Shown piece by piece: positions 42,384 to 51,743 of a stretch of DNA of 64,000 nucleotides. The stretch is from Methanolacinia petrolearia DSM 11571. GTDB taxonomy: Archaea; Halobacteriota; Methanomicrobia; Methanomicrobiales; Methanomicrobiaceae. The stretch spans positions 496,001-560,000 of the forward strand of contig NC_014507.1 in the NCBI RefSeq assembly GCF_000147875.1, in the 5' to 3' direction. Under the pieces are notes generated by a model. It was not told where the DNA came from and did no database searches. It saw only the letters and a program-made list of their open reading frames with translations. Position numbers and translations under genes: made by a program. Numbering within the stretch: the stretch's first letter is position 1; each line of letters opens with the position of its first letter.

Positions 42384-43550
42384 CTATAGAATTTCCGAGA
42401 GTCTGTTCATTCCTTCTTTTATGTTTTCCTCGCTGGTATTCGAGAAGTTGAGCCTGATCATATCATCTCCGCCGTCGCCTGCATAAAACGGAATGCCGGG
42501 AAGAACTGCTACACCGTTTTTTATTCCGTCCTCAAAAAGTTTCATGGAGGATAAGCCCTTCGGAAGTCCGGCTGTCATGAACATCCCGCCTTCAGGGCTG
42601 GTATGTGTGATTCCTGCAACAGTCATATCGTCAAGAAGATCCTGCATCAGCATGCAGTTATCATGGTATACCGACACTACCCGCTTCAGGTGGGCGTCAT
42701 AGTCGTTGTTCCTGAGATATTGGTCCAGGATCTTCTGGCAGAGGAAGTTCGAGTGCAAGTCGGCGGCCTGTTTGGCCGTATCGAATACGGAGATTATCTC
42801 AGGCGGGGCCATGATCCAGCCGATCCTCATTCCCGGTGCAACGGTTTTGGAGAATGATCCGCTGGTGATCACGTTTTCGGGTGCAAATTTGTTCACCGGC
42901 ATCCTGGGTTTTAGATCGAAGGCAAGTTCTCCGAATGCATCGTCTTCGTAGAAAAGTGATCCCGACCCGCCGACGATCCCGCCGATTTGTTTTCTTGCAT
43001 CGTAGGAGTATGACCTGCCTGTCGGGTTCTGGAAATTGGGAATCCCGTAGAAGAATTTGATCTTATCATCCGTTACGAGCTTTTCGAATCCCTCCATATC
43101 CGGCCCGGACTCGTTCATGTCGACGCTTTTTATAACCGGTTCATATAGTGAAAAAGCCTCTATTGCACCGAGATAACCCGGCCTCTCGATTCCGATCCTG
43201 TCATTTTTTTCTATGAATATCTTGCCGATGATGTCTAAGCACTGCTGAGATCCGTTGACGATCCTGATATTTTCAGCCGATGCAGCGATCCCCAGGCGGT
43301 TCCTGTACCTTTCTGCGATGAATTCTCTTAAGGGGAGATAGCCTTCTGTCGTCGTATACTGGAGCGCTTCTCTTCCCTCCTCTTCCAGTACGCAGGCCGC
43401 CGAATCCCTGATCCCTGCGACATCTATAAGGTTTGAATCGGGGAGTCCGCCTGCAAAAGATATTATCGAGGGATCTGATGATACTGCGAATAATTTCTTC
43501 AGGAACGATTCCGGTGCATTTCTCATCCTCGCAGCAAAACGATATTCCAT
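42384..43550 (-). CDS. PLP-dependent aminotransferase, class I/II (LysN/aromatic type)
   Basis: About 388 residues from ATG 43550; a TTG at 43622 is also in frame. Fold-type I landmarks: IISFAGGLPDSNL, QYTTTEGYLPLREFIAERY, YGIPNFQNPTGRSY, the PLP lysine in SGSFSKTVAPGMRIGW, and the Arg in IRLNFSNTSEE. This group includes 2-aminoadipate and aromatic/branched-chain aminotransferases. It is divergent from a second aminotransferase and shares its promoter region. The exact substrate cannot be read from motifs. Confidence 0.9.
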   Translation of the reverse strand: MEYRFAARMRNAPESFLKKLFAVSSDPSIISFAGGLPDSNLIDVAGIRDSAACVLEEEGREALQYTTTEGYLPLREFIAERYRNRLGIAASAENIRIVNGSQQCLDIIGKIFIEKNDRIGIERPGYLGAIEAFSLYEPVIKSVDMNESGPDMEGFEKLVTDDKIKFFYGIPNFQNPTGRSYSYDARKQIGGIVGGSGSLFYEDDAFGELAFDLKPRMPVNKFAPENVITSGSFSKTVAPGMRIGWIMAPPEIISVFDTAKQAADLHSNFLCQKILDQYLRNNDYDAHLKRVVSVYHDNCMLMQDLLDDMTVAGITHTSPEGGMFMTAGLPKGLSSMKLFEDGIKNGVAVLPGIPFYAGDGGDDMIRLNFSNTSEENIKEGMNRLSEIL

Positions 43551-43633
43551 TGATAGATATTTGATCCAAGTCTCCTTAACTTTTTCAGCAACCGGGTCAG
43601 TTATTTCAGAAAAGGAATACAAATAATTCTTTC

Positions 43634-44749
43634 ATGAGACCTGAAAATTTCCTGCTTGAAAAATACATGGGCATCTATGAATTTTCAGCCCCGTATCTGC
43701 TTTGTACATCAGACTGCGAAACAATAACCGTAAGCGAACTGCTTTCATTTGAAGAAGGAGCGGAAGCGGGCCTGATGGATCTTCGCCTGGGGTATACTGA
43801 AGCCCGTGGAGGAAAGGAACTCAGGGAAGAGATCTCAAAGCTTTATGGTAATATATCCCCGGATGATGTAATCACCTTTGCAGGTGCGGAGGAAGGGATA
43901 TTCATCTTCATGAATGCGGTTCTTTCGAAGGGTGATCATGTGATCGTCCAGTTCCCTGCCTACCAGTCGCTGTATGAGATCGCGGAGGCAATCGGCTGTG
44001 AGGTCACTCTCTGGGAGATGAAAGAGGAAGACGGGTGGAAGCCTGATCCGGATTTTCTCGTGAAAAATATCCGTAAAAACACAAAAGCAATAATTATCAA
44101 CAGCCCGCATAATCCGACCGGCTTCAATTTCCCGAAAGAAGATTTTGGAACGATTGTCAATGCAGCGAGAGAAAACGACCTGTATTTATTCTCAGACGAG
44201 GTCTACAGGCAGCTTGAATTCGATCCTGGAACACGTCTTCCTGCGGCGGCAGATCTATACGAGAAAGGATTTTCGCTTGGTGTGATGTCTAAGGCGTTCG
44301 GTCTTGCAGGACTCAGGTCGGGCTGGATAGCGGCAAGGAACAGGGAGACTCTTGAAAAGATCTCTTCGCTTAAGGATTATACGACTATCTGCAGCAGTGC
44401 GCCTTCCGAGTACCTTGCGGCTGTGGCATTGAGGCATTCGGACCGTCTTGTTGACAGGAGTCTTGGAATTATAAAAAAGAATCTTGAGATACTGGATCCA
44501 TTCATGGAACGGCACTCAGATCTCTTTGAATGGGTCCGGCCCGTGGCGGCATCGATCGGTTTTGTGAAACTGAAGAATGGAGTGTCGGCTACTGATTTCT
44601 GCAAAAAGGTCGTCGATGAAACCGGAGTTCTTCTTATGCCTTCGACTGTCTATGGATTCGGAGATTCGCATTTCAGGGTAGGATTCGGAAGAGAAGATAT
44701 GGAGCAATGCCTTGAAAAATTTGAGATATTTTTGAAAAATAATTACTAA
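43634..44749 (+). CDS. PLP-dependent aminotransferase, class I/II
   Basis: 371 residues. Motifs: YTEARGGKELREEISKLYG, INSPHNPTGFNF, FSDEVYRQLEF, the PLP lysine in VMSKAFGLAGLRSGW, and FRVGFGREDM near the end. Similar to aspartate/arginine:pyruvate-like aminotransferases that lack a long N terminus. The start lies 83 bp from the start of the divergent aminotransferase. Amino donor and acceptor unknown. Confidence 0.9.
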   Translation: MRPENFLLEKYMGIYEFSAPYLLCTSDCETITVSELLSFEEGAEAGLMDLRLGYTEARGGKELREEISKLYGNISPDDVITFAGAEEGIFIFMNAVLSKGDHVIVQFPAYQSLYEIAEAIGCEVTLWEMKEEDGWKPDPDFLVKNIRKNTKAIIINSPHNPTGFNFPKEDFGTIVNAARENDLYLFSDEVYRQLEFDPGTRLPAAADLYEKGFSLGVMSKAFGLAGLRSGWIAARNRETLEKISSLKDYTTICSSAPSEYLAAVALRHSDRLVDRSLGIIKKNLEILDPFMERHSDLFEWVRPVAASIGFVKLKNGVSATDFCKKVVDETGVLLMPSTVYGFGDSHFRVGFGREDMEQCLEKFEIFLKNNY

Positions 44750-44771
44750 TATTTTCAGTTTGTCTCTTTTA

Positions 44772-45413
44772 CTATGAATCGTCTTTTCCCGGAAAAAGGA
44801 GCCAGTGGGGATACCTGAGATCCCATTTTATCGCAGCAAACCTGATCAAGAATACGATCAGTATTGCCAAAAGACTTCCAAAGGGAACGTCGGGGAGATA
44901 TGTCAGCCAGATGATATAGAACACCCCGCCGATAAGTATCGGGGTTGCATAGAGCTCCTGTTTAAGTATAAGGTTTGGATTTCCCGCGAGGAGATCACGT
45001 ATTATACCCCCGGTGATTCCTGTGATTATGCCCATAATTACTGCGACAACCGGGCTGAAGCCGTATGCCAGCGTCTTATCTATCGCCTGCACGTTGAAGA
45101 GGGCGACACCGAGTCCGTCGAGTATCAGCAATGCCCTGTACGAGCACCATAACGGTTTTGCAAGGAAGAATGCGACTATTGCCGCAGAGAGGGCGATTGC
45201 AATGTACAGGTTGTTGTTGATCCAGAAGACGGGAACGTCAAGGATAAGATCCCTTAGTGTACCGCCGCCAAGTGCGGTAATAACGCCGATGATAACAATG
45301 CCGAAGAGATCCATCCCTCTCTTTGCCCCTGCCAGAACTCCGGTGATGGAAAATACAGCTATGCCTATTATGCCCATGATATAATACCATGTACTAAACG
45401 GCAGGACATCCAT
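44772..45413 (-). CDS. TRIC-like (UPF0126) membrane channel protein
   Basis: 213 residues with seven TM helices in two homologous halves. Each half has a glycine-rich motif: ALGGGTLRDLILD and ITGGIIRDLLAG. This is the signature of prokaryotic TRIC cation channels (formerly UPF0126/YicG). Start at ATG 45413. Single gene. Confidence 0.88.
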   Translation of the reverse strand: MDVLPFSTWYYIMGIIGIAVFSITGVLAGAKRGMDLFGIVIIGVITALGGGTLRDLILDVPVFWINNNLYIAIALSAAIVAFFLAKPLWCSYRALLILDGLGVALFNVQAIDKTLAYGFSPVVAVIMGIITGITGGIIRDLLAGNPNLILKQELYATPILIGGVFYIIWLTYLPDVPFGSLLAILIVFLIRFAAIKWDLRYPHWLLFPGKDDS

Positions 45414-45549
45414 ATATTAAAAAAGCTACTCAAAGGCAATTAATTTTCTCTATATGGATAATTTACCCGTTAACAAAAAAATGAAGGAATTGTTTCGGCT
45501 ATTATCCTAATTAATATAATAGATAAAAACAAAAGTATATTATCTGGAG

Positions 45550-45867
45550 TTGAAATTTCTGGCAAGTTACAATAATAATCAAAACAATGAAGAAGCCATA
45601 ATCAGGGTAAAACTTCCGAATTCCAAGAAAAGGGAGATGTTTGCAACGGCAGACCTTATGCTCGGGGCAAATCATATCCGCGTAAGATGTTATGACGGCG
45701 TAACAAGAACAGGGCGAATTAAGGGAAAGATCAAGAAGCGCGTCTGGATTCGCGAAGGGGATGTCCTCATTGTTGTCCCGTGGGATTTTCAGGACGAGAA
45801 GTGTGATATAATATACAGATATACCAAGCCGCAGGTCGAGTGGCTGAGAAGAAATAATTACCTCTGA
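45550..45867 (+). CDS. eif1A: Translation initiation factor aIF-1A
   Basis: About 103-105 residues with an OB fold: EEAIIRVKLP, MFATADLMLGANHIRVRCYD and KKRVWIREGDVLIVVPWDF. It positions initiator tRNA and mRNA on the small ribosomal subunit. No ATG is present at the N terminus. Either TTG 45550 is used, or CTG 45559, which follows GGAGTTGA at normal spacing and fits the homologous start better. A TATA-like AATTAATATAATA lies near 45510. Confidence 0.93.
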   Translation: MKFLASYNNNQNNEEAIIRVKLPNSKKREMFATADLMLGANHIRVRCYDGVTRTGRIKGKIKKRVWIREGDVLIVVPWDFQDEKCDIIYRYTKPQVEWLRRNNYL

Positions 45868-45879
45868 ATTAGGGTAAAA

Positions 45880-46659
45880 TTACATATTCTCAATTTTTAT
45901 ATCGTATTCCTTTACTACAAGCCTTTCCACTCCGCTGAGTGAATACTTTCCGGAACCGGTTTCTGCAAAACCTCCTTCCACTATCGAGTCTCCAGTCAGG
46001 TAATTTCTCCATGCGACCGAGTAATCGTCATCAGGATCGTATGCATAGGTGACTGTGACGGTTGCAGGTGTCCCGTATGGAGTGTCAATTATTACAGGTT
46101 GTGTCTTCATGCTCATTTTGATGGTTCCAATTCCACGTTCATAGTATTCTCTGTCCGCGTTCAGGACAGTCATGTAAATTACGAGAGTTTTTTCGTCGCT
46201 ATCGTAGAACCACCGGGGTTCGGCTATCATCACCGATCCGCTCTGGAACTTCTCCCTCCTGACCACTGCGCCGTTCATGAGAGTAAGGACTGCGGTCCCG
46301 TCATCCGATTCATATTGGATAGCCCCCGGCTTGTATTCAACGCTGAATCCAGTGCCCGTATCATCCGAGATCGTGAAACTCTGCCCGAAAGATGTGTTGT
46401 CTATCGCGGTAAGCCCTCCACCGGATACCTTAATTGTTGAATCGCGGAACGGGACATTGCTGAAGGTCATTATTTTCATATCGTTCTGGACCGAGATCAT
46501 TGCCTGCTCCATGTTTCTCTCGTCAGAACTGATCTGCGTCTGGATAAGCATCGGATACCCTACAAGGGAGACCATTGCAATTCCGGTAAGAACTATTGTA
46601 AACATTATCAGGAATCCGATGGCTTCGGATACTCCTTCGCTGCCGTATTCTTTTATCAT
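45880..46659 (-). CDS. Type IV pilin-like protein (last gene of pilin-like cluster)
   Basis: 259 residues. It starts IKEYGSEGVSEAIGFLIMFT, the class III (prepilin) signal of archaeal pilins, followed by a hydrophobic helix and a beta-rich outer domain. It resembles the DUF7289-type proteins seen in archaeal pilin-like clusters (tentative). It starts 3 bp after the upstream stop with GGAGTC in front. Last of six minus-strand genes; likely a minor pilin or part of a surface structure. Confidence 0.75.
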   Translation of the reverse strand: MIKEYGSEGVSEAIGFLIMFTIVLTGIAMVSLVGYPMLIQTQISSDERNMEQAMISVQNDMKIMTFSNVPFRDSTIKVSGGGLTAIDNTSFGQSFTISDDTGTGFSVEYKPGAIQYESDDGTAVLTLMNGAVVRREKFQSGSVMIAEPRWFYDSDEKTLVIYMTVLNADREYYERGIGTIKMSMKTQPVIIDTPYGTPATVTVTYAYDPDDDYSVAWRNYLTGDSIVEGGFAETGSGKYSLSGVERLVVKEYDIKIENM

Positions 46660-46661
46660 CT

Positions 46662-47096
46662 TCAGACTCCTCCTGAATCGTATATTATCCTGTTTAGGCC
46701 TTTTCCTGTAGTATTTCCTATGACTGCCTTGGTTGCACCAATACCTGCAATCGATATCATGCTCTTTACGTTTCCGTCGGTTACGATTATCTGCTGGGCC
46801 GCACCAGTCGCCGACGGGTCCATCTTCACCGTATAATCCCCGTTCGCAACATCGTCGGGAAGGTCGAGGGATGTCACGACCCGCCCGTTTGACGGAGCGA
46901 TTACATATAGATCGACTATCCTTGTACTGACCCCGTTTCCTATATCGACGAATGCATGATATTTCAGTTTCTCCGAGGAGTCTTCGATAATTACCGAGTT
47001 GATGAGCAGGGTGAGCAGGATCATCATTACGATGAGAACCGCTGTTATATTCATGTATTCCAGGACCGTACTTACAGCCTCATCTTTTTCCCTCAC
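46662..47096 (-). CDS. Pilin-like protein with class III signal
   Basis: About 144 residues from GTG 47096 (GGGGATTTATT upstream). The N terminus REKDEAVSTVLEYMNITAVL is pilin-like, with a TM helix to about residue 35; the rest is beta-rich. The frame open to 47144 overlaps the upstream gene and adds a non-pilin stretch, so GTG is chosen. Member of the six-gene cluster; no enzyme motif. Confidence 0.7.
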   Translation of the reverse strand: MREKDEAVSTVLEYMNITAVLIVMMILLTLLINSVIIEDSSEKLKYHAFVDIGNGVSTRIVDLYVIAPSNGRVVTSLDLPDDVANGDYTVKMDPSATGAAQQIIVTDGNVKSMISIAGIGATKAVIGNTTGKGLNRIIYDSGGV

Positions 47097-47112
47097 GCAA
47101 TAAATCCCCTGT

Positions 47113-47487
47113 TCATTTTTTTTCCGGCAGCCAGTAGGTCTCATTGTATTTGGTCACCCCGTTGTTGAAACGGATCAGGATTTCGTCGTATTTGTAGTAG
47201 ATGTCCTGATATTTTTCATTCGTTATATCGTAGTATACGACGGCATTCATCCTGTCCATCGAAAGTGCATAGAGGTCCTGCCTTAGAGTGTAGGACGACG
47301 GATCTTTTTTTGCGATATCGATAACTGCTTCACGGACCTCTGTGATCTCATTCTTTGGAAATTCCAGAACAGCCTCCGATGTGGTCTGTCCTACCGTCAC
47401 CGACTGGTTGATGATAATTGCAAGGACAAAGAGTGAGACGCTGACGATGAATCCCATCAGGACTATCCACTGTCCGTCTTCGTTCAT
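47113..47487 (-). CDS. Small pilin-like membrane protein
   Basis: 124 residues starting MNEDGQWIVLMGFIVSVSLF, a short polar lead, then one TM helix, then a mixed domain (DLYALSMDRMNAVVYYDI). The ATG at 47487 overlaps the upstream stop as ATGA. Its N terminus resembles pilin-like proteins but the class III site is weak (DGQW). Function unknown; part of the cluster. Confidence 0.7.
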   Translation of the reverse strand: MNEDGQWIVLMGFIVSVSLFVLAIIINQSVTVGQTTSEAVLEFPKNEITEVREAVIDIAKKDPSSYTLRQDLYALSMDRMNAVVYYDITNEKYQDIYYKYDEILIRFNNGVTKYNETYWLPEKK

Positions 47488-48032
47488 TCTCTCCATAGTC
47501 TCACCTCTACCCGATATATCCTGTCCAGGCCGGAACTATCTTCAACCATTATAAGCCGCCCTGTACTGATCTCGGGCTGGCGTGAGACTTCGCTTCCTAT
47601 TGGCTGGCTTTCGCCGGTTCCGCTGTCTCCTAATGCATAACTCATGACACTGTTCGATCCGATATCCCTGTAATAGACAGTTGCATTGTATCTTATTGAA
47701 TCCACGATCTCCGACGTTCCTGATCCTCTCGCGAGCTCATTTTCAAATGCATCTTTAAACAATATACCGGCATCGTAGGCATCTGTTCCTCCGTTATCAA
47801 CCATCTCTGCAACGGTTCTCAGGGTGCTTTTTTCGCTATAGTTGTTAGCGGTGTCAAGCATCAGGAGTGCGTCGCTGCCAAGCTGTTCCAGTTGCATATC
47901 CGGGATATGTGCATCACCCGGTGTGTATATCGTGATAGAATCTGCGACGATGAAAGCCGCTGACAGCATTATCAGTCCTGCAACAAGTCCTTCGATTGTA
48001 AAGAGCTGACCGCAATCATCTGTGATTACCAT
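47484..48032 (-). CDS. Pilin-like protein with N-terminal helix
   Basis: 182 residues starting VITDDCGQLFTIEGLVAGLI. A possible prepilin peptidase site lies before QLFTIE, followed by one hydrophobic helix, then an alpha/beta domain (QLEQLGSDALLMLDTANNYS). This resembles DUF7288-like proteins of archaeal pilin clusters (tentative). Overlaps the upstream gene by 7 bp and the next by 4 bp. Confidence 0.7.
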   Translation of the reverse strand: MVITDDCGQLFTIEGLVAGLIMLSAAFIVADSITIYTPGDAHIPDMQLEQLGSDALLMLDTANNYSEKSTLRTVAEMVDNGGTDAYDAGILFKDAFENELARGSGTSEIVDSIRYNATVYYRDIGSNSVMSYALGDSGTGESQPIGSEVSRQPEISTGRLIMVEDSSGLDRIYRVEVRLWRE

Positions 48033-49096
48033 ATCATAACCTCCATTACTCCGTCTTTCAGGTATGGTTCGGTCATATAGTCCTTGTTGTAGATGTAGGG
48101 GATGTCACCAGAGATGTAATAGTGCTTCATTGACTCGTCTGGGACAAATTCGTATGTCATGTTGAATACAACTGACAGGGATGTTCCAATCTCGTCGGAA
48201 AACATGAGAGGGGGATAAATCTCGAATTTCAGCTCGTCCGCATCACTGATTTCGAACGGACCCTGCATCGTGTGCTGGATGCCGTCGATGAAAAACCGGT
48301 ACGTGTCATTGTGATAAGTACTGTAAACTATAGGAACTTCCTTGTCGTCATTTATGAACCTAATCTTAGTGAGGGTAACATTGGATATATCGGAACGGTT
48401 GAGCGAGCTGCTGAAATTGTATATTGTGATAGATGCGGGTTCGCTCTGCAGCATGAGCCTGTATGCTTCATCTATGGATTTGTTCTGGATTTCGGCATAG
48501 TCGAAGATGACAGAAAATCCGGTATACACATATGGGTTAAGGGTTGTGATGGTTGTATTCGTTTTATTGAATTCGCCGGAATCTATCTTAGCATATCCGG
48601 GCTCTTTCAGTTTGACGAGGCGTCTCATATAGCCATAGCCTGAATCCGGTGCAATATTTCCCGTGGTATTGACCGGATCGTTTTCGATCTTTAATGAGAT
48701 ATTGTAATAATAGGGGATTTCACCGAAGAGAACCTTTGAGTGATAATCGTCGTTGTCGAGGACCAGATTCTCATTTTCATTGAAGAAAGCTTTCGTTTTT
48801 TCTTTCGAGAGTATATTGGGCGAAGTGGATGATACGGCAAGGCCGAGGCGGTCGATATCGTCTTTATGGTATGTATCCATGAACTCCCATGAGTCATCAT
48901 CTGCAGGCCAGCCAGGATCTTCACAGAGAATGACGGAAGTCCTGTATGCAACTGCATCGTAATCTATCTGGGCGCTGTCTAGTCCTGCAAAGATTCCGGG
49001 GATCATTGTAAGAATCATTATCAGGGCGAGCAGGAATATTGAAAAACCTATCAGGAAATCAACTGATAAAATTCCATTCTCCCTAAATGTTCTCAT
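48026..49096 (-). CDS. Large pilin-like surface protein
   Basis: 356 residues with a class III signal (RENG, then ILSVDFLIGFSIFLLALIMI with acidic residue at +5) and a long beta-rich outer part with many N-glycosylation sequons (for example NKTNTT, NFSSSLNRS, NMTYE). It is the largest protein of the cluster and could be the tip or adhesin unit. No ATPase or membrane platform gene lies beside the cluster. Confidence 0.75.
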   Translation of the reverse strand: MRTFRENGILSVDFLIGFSIFLLALIMILTMIPGIFAGLDSAQIDYDAVAYRTSVILCEDPGWPADDDSWEFMDTYHKDDIDRLGLAVSSTSPNILSKEKTKAFFNENENLVLDNDDYHSKVLFGEIPYYYNISLKIENDPVNTTGNIAPDSGYGYMRRLVKLKEPGYAKIDSGEFNKTNTTITTLNPYVYTGFSVIFDYAEIQNKSIDEAYRLMLQSEPASITIYNFSSSLNRSDISNVTLTKIRFINDDKEVPIVYSTYHNDTYRFFIDGIQHTMQGPFEISDADELKFEIYPPLMFSDEIGTSLSVVFNMTYEFVPDESMKHYYISGDIPYIYNKDYMTEPYLKDGVMEVMIW

Positions 49097-49103
49097 TTTC
49101 AGG

Positions 49104-49742
49104 TCAGATCATCTCCCCGCTGTCCGCTTTGAATTTCAATTCCGCAATATTATTCGTGTTTTGAATGGAGATGGTATAAATCCCGTCTTTAAGGGAGAGA
49201 TCGGAGTACGAAGCGTTTGCAGGTTCCAGAGTTTTCCTGATGATTTCGCTGTTTTGCTTATAAAGGTCTTCAGGTAAGGTAATGTTTTCAAGATCGATTG
49301 TTTCTTCGGAAAGGGTCCCTGGCCATTCCTGCTGATTCCATTCGCCTGAATTGTATACTAAAAGGATGCTTTTTCCGTCTTTTCCTGCACCGATCATCCA
49401 GGAATCTGCAAGACCGTTTACGTCGACAAATCTCCCGAGGATCTGATGGTATGTAACGTTATTTAAATCAAGAATGCCTTCCGAATCGAGAAGATAGAGC
49501 TTATTGACGGCAGTTTCAAATGATCTCTGGTTTAAGCCGGGCACGCTTTCTGTGTTCTGCCCGGCAGTCGTTATATCTGTTGATGAATCAGTTTGTTCCT
49601 GTTCGGGCGACTGCGAAAAAAAACCGGACTCCTTCAGGTAATTCCCGGGATCTATGCCATTAATGAATACATATCCGCAGATGGCTGCCAGAATAAGAAT
49701 AATTGCAATTATTAGAATCAGCCTGTTTTTTTTAACCACCAT
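49104..49742 (-). CDS. Membrane-anchored protein, first gene of pilin-like cluster
   Basis: About 212 residues from ATG 49742. One N-terminal TM helix (KKNRLILIIAIILILAAICG), a Gln/Ser/Thr-rich linker, then a domain facing outside (LNQRSFETAVNKLYLLDSEG). It lies 7 bp before the large pilin-like gene, so it is in the same transcript. Not recognised; no signal for prepilin peptidase. Confidence 0.65.
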   Translation of the reverse strand: MVVKKNRLILIIAIILILAAICGYVFINGIDPGNYLKESGFFSQSPEQEQTDSSTDITTAGQNTESVPGLNQRSFETAVNKLYLLDSEGILDLNNVTYHQILGRFVDVNGLADSWMIGAGKDGKSILLVYNSGEWNQQEWPGTLSEETIDLENITLPEDLYKQNSEIIRKTLEPANASYSDLSLKDGIYTISIQNTNNIAELKFKADSGEMI

Positions 49743-49873
49743 CAACCACCCCAAAAAGATCTATAAAAAGAGTATCTGGAAGGGTTAATAAAACCGTTAC
49801 TAACTGATTTTATATGTGGAAGATATTGTAGTATTTATGCTGAAAAGGAAATTATTTTGAAAAAAATGATGAT

Positions 49874-51133
49874 TTAATCAAGAGTGTGCAACGTAAGGCC
49901 TGAGAGAAGCTTTGGTTCGAACCATGTGGATTTGGGTGGCATGATGTTTCCTTCGTCGGCGATTTTAAGGACAGTTTCCACCTTTACCGGCTGCATCGAG
50001 AGAGCGACTGCGAATTCCCCGCTGTTTACACGCATTTCAAGATCGGAAAGTGGCCTTGCGCCGCCGAGATACTGCAGCCTCGGATCTCCCCTGGGATCGT
50101 TTATCCCAAGCATATCCTCCATGACCTTCTTCTGGAGAACGGAAACATCGAGTGATCCTATGGTGTCTCCAGGATTTTCTAAAGGACAGGTTATCTCATA
50201 CCATTCGCCTTTGAGGTACATGTGAAAGACATGGCGCGGTATGCCGGATTCTTTTAACGGAGGTATCCTGAATACTGTATCGTCGATCTCACCGTATTTT
50301 TTAATCTCGAATTTTTCCCCGAGCGCCTTCATAAAGGACTCGGGAGTATATTTCCCGAGATCCGTAACCAGCCTTGAGTAGCCGTGGATCTTTACCCTGT
50401 TTTCGGAAAAGATTACTGCCATGAATCTTTCAGACTCATCAGTGGATGTCCTGTTCTCCCGGCGCTTTAATGCGACATTTACAGACGATTTTGCCCTGTG
50501 GTGCCCGTCGGCGATATATAATGAGTCAATACCTTCGAACATCCGGATGATCTTTTTGATCTTTGCGTCGTCAGAGATCCTGAATACCTCGTGGACTATT
50601 CCCGAATCCATTTTTACTATGGAGTCGGGCTGTTCTTCAGGAATAAGCGATTCAATGTAATGAAAAACATCGCCAGGGTCCCTGTACAGGAGAACGACAA
50701 GTCCCGTGTTTGTATTTGTCACATCTATATGCGTGGTCCTGTCGATCTCCTTGTCGTAGCGTGTCAGTTCGTGCTTTTTTATCTTGTTTTCTATATAATC
50801 ATCGACCGATACATTAGCAACGAATCCCGTGTATATGTTCCCGCCCTGTTTAACCCTGTACAGGTATATTCCGGGTTTGTCGTCCCTTACCAAAAGGCGG
50901 TTCTTAATCATATGTTCGAGGTTTTTCTTAGCCTCTGCATAAACTTCCTCCGATTCGGCGGGAAGATCGGGGAGAACGGCATCCGAACGGATTACCTTCA
51001 TGAAGGAGTCGGGATGTTTGTCTATCCATTCCATTGCCTCTTCCCTGCTGATGACGTCGTAGGGGACACAGGCAATTTCTCCGGCATCCTTTGCAGCTGG
51101 CCTGATTGCGGGGAAACTGAATATTTTGACCAT
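49874..51133 (-). CDS. DUF1015 (COG4198) family protein
   Basis: 419 residues starting MVKIFSFPAIRPAAKDAG with GAGGATT upstream; the frame extends to 51256 but the extra part is not conserved-looking. Family segments: ACVPYDVISREEA, ELTRYDKEIDRTTHID, DSLYIADGHHRAKSSVNVAL and NDPRGDPRLQYLGG. The ADGHHR motif recalls ParB-like/serine-kinase-like folds. Role not established. Divergent from rimI with a shared promoter region at 51134-51257. Confidence 0.82.
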   Translation of the reverse strand: MVKIFSFPAIRPAAKDAGEIACVPYDVISREEAMEWIDKHPDSFMKVIRSDAVLPDLPAESEEVYAEAKKNLEHMIKNRLLVRDDKPGIYLYRVKQGGNIYTGFVANVSVDDYIENKIKKHELTRYDKEIDRTTHIDVTNTNTGLVVLLYRDPGDVFHYIESLIPEEQPDSIVKMDSGIVHEVFRISDDAKIKKIIRMFEGIDSLYIADGHHRAKSSVNVALKRRENRTSTDESERFMAVIFSENRVKIHGYSRLVTDLGKYTPESFMKALGEKFEIKKYGEIDDTVFRIPPLKESGIPRHVFHMYLKGEWYEITCPLENPGDTIGSLDVSVLQKKVMEDMLGINDPRGDPRLQYLGGARPLSDLEMRVNSGEFAVALSMQPVKVETVLKIADEGNIMPPKSTWFEPKLLSGLTLHTLD

Positions 51134-51257
51134 ATTTTTTAATCCTCTTTTAGGAGTATTCCTAATTATTATATTGTTAAATCTAATATGACTATCCGAC
51201 CAATAATATGTATTAATATGGTATGCCGGATTTGGCATTTGCTGTAAACGATGCAAT

Positions 51258-51710
51258 ATGAATAATGTTGAAATAACCCGTGCCGGACTTCCGGATATCT
51301 CTCGGATAGTCGAGATCGAGAATAACCTGTTTCCCGATCCCTGGAACGAACAGGCGTTCAGAGATGTGCTGTTTTACTACTCCAACACTTTTTTTACACT
51401 GAAGAGCGATGGAGATATTGTCGGGTTCATTACCGCCGGGATCGAGGATACATCTGAGGTGCTATACGGCCACATCATGAACCTCGCCGTCGTCCCGGAA
51501 TACAGGAAGATGGGTCTGGGGGGCCGTCTCATGCAGAGGATGGAGTATGAGTTTATCGTGAGCGGTGCAGAGGGCTCGCAGCTTGAGGTTCGAGTCTCTA
51601 ACGGGGACGCAATCAGCTTCTACAAAAAGCTTGGGTACTCTCAGGTGATGGTTATCGGGGGATATTATAACAACGGCGAGGACGCCGTTCTTATGATGAA
51701 GTGGTTTTAA
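51258..51710 (+). CDS. rimI: RimI-type N-terminal acetyltransferase
   Basis: 150 residues with the GNAT fold: EIENNLFPDPWNEQAFRD, HIMNLAVVPEYRKMGLGGRL with the acetyl-CoA loop, and EVRVSNGDAISFYKKLGY. RimI-type enzymes (archaeal Ard1) acetylate protein N termini, among them ribosomal proteins. Start ATG at 51258. Confidence 0.88.
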   Translation: MNNVEITRAGLPDISRIVEIENNLFPDPWNEQAFRDVLFYYSNTFFTLKSDGDIVGFITAGIEDTSEVLYGHIMNLAVVPEYRKMGLGGRLMQRMEYEFIVSGAEGSQLEVRVSNGDAISFYKKLGYSQVMVIGGYYNNGEDAVLMMKWF

Positions 51711-51743
51711 GTTATGGATTATGGGGTGATGCCAGTTTTTTGG

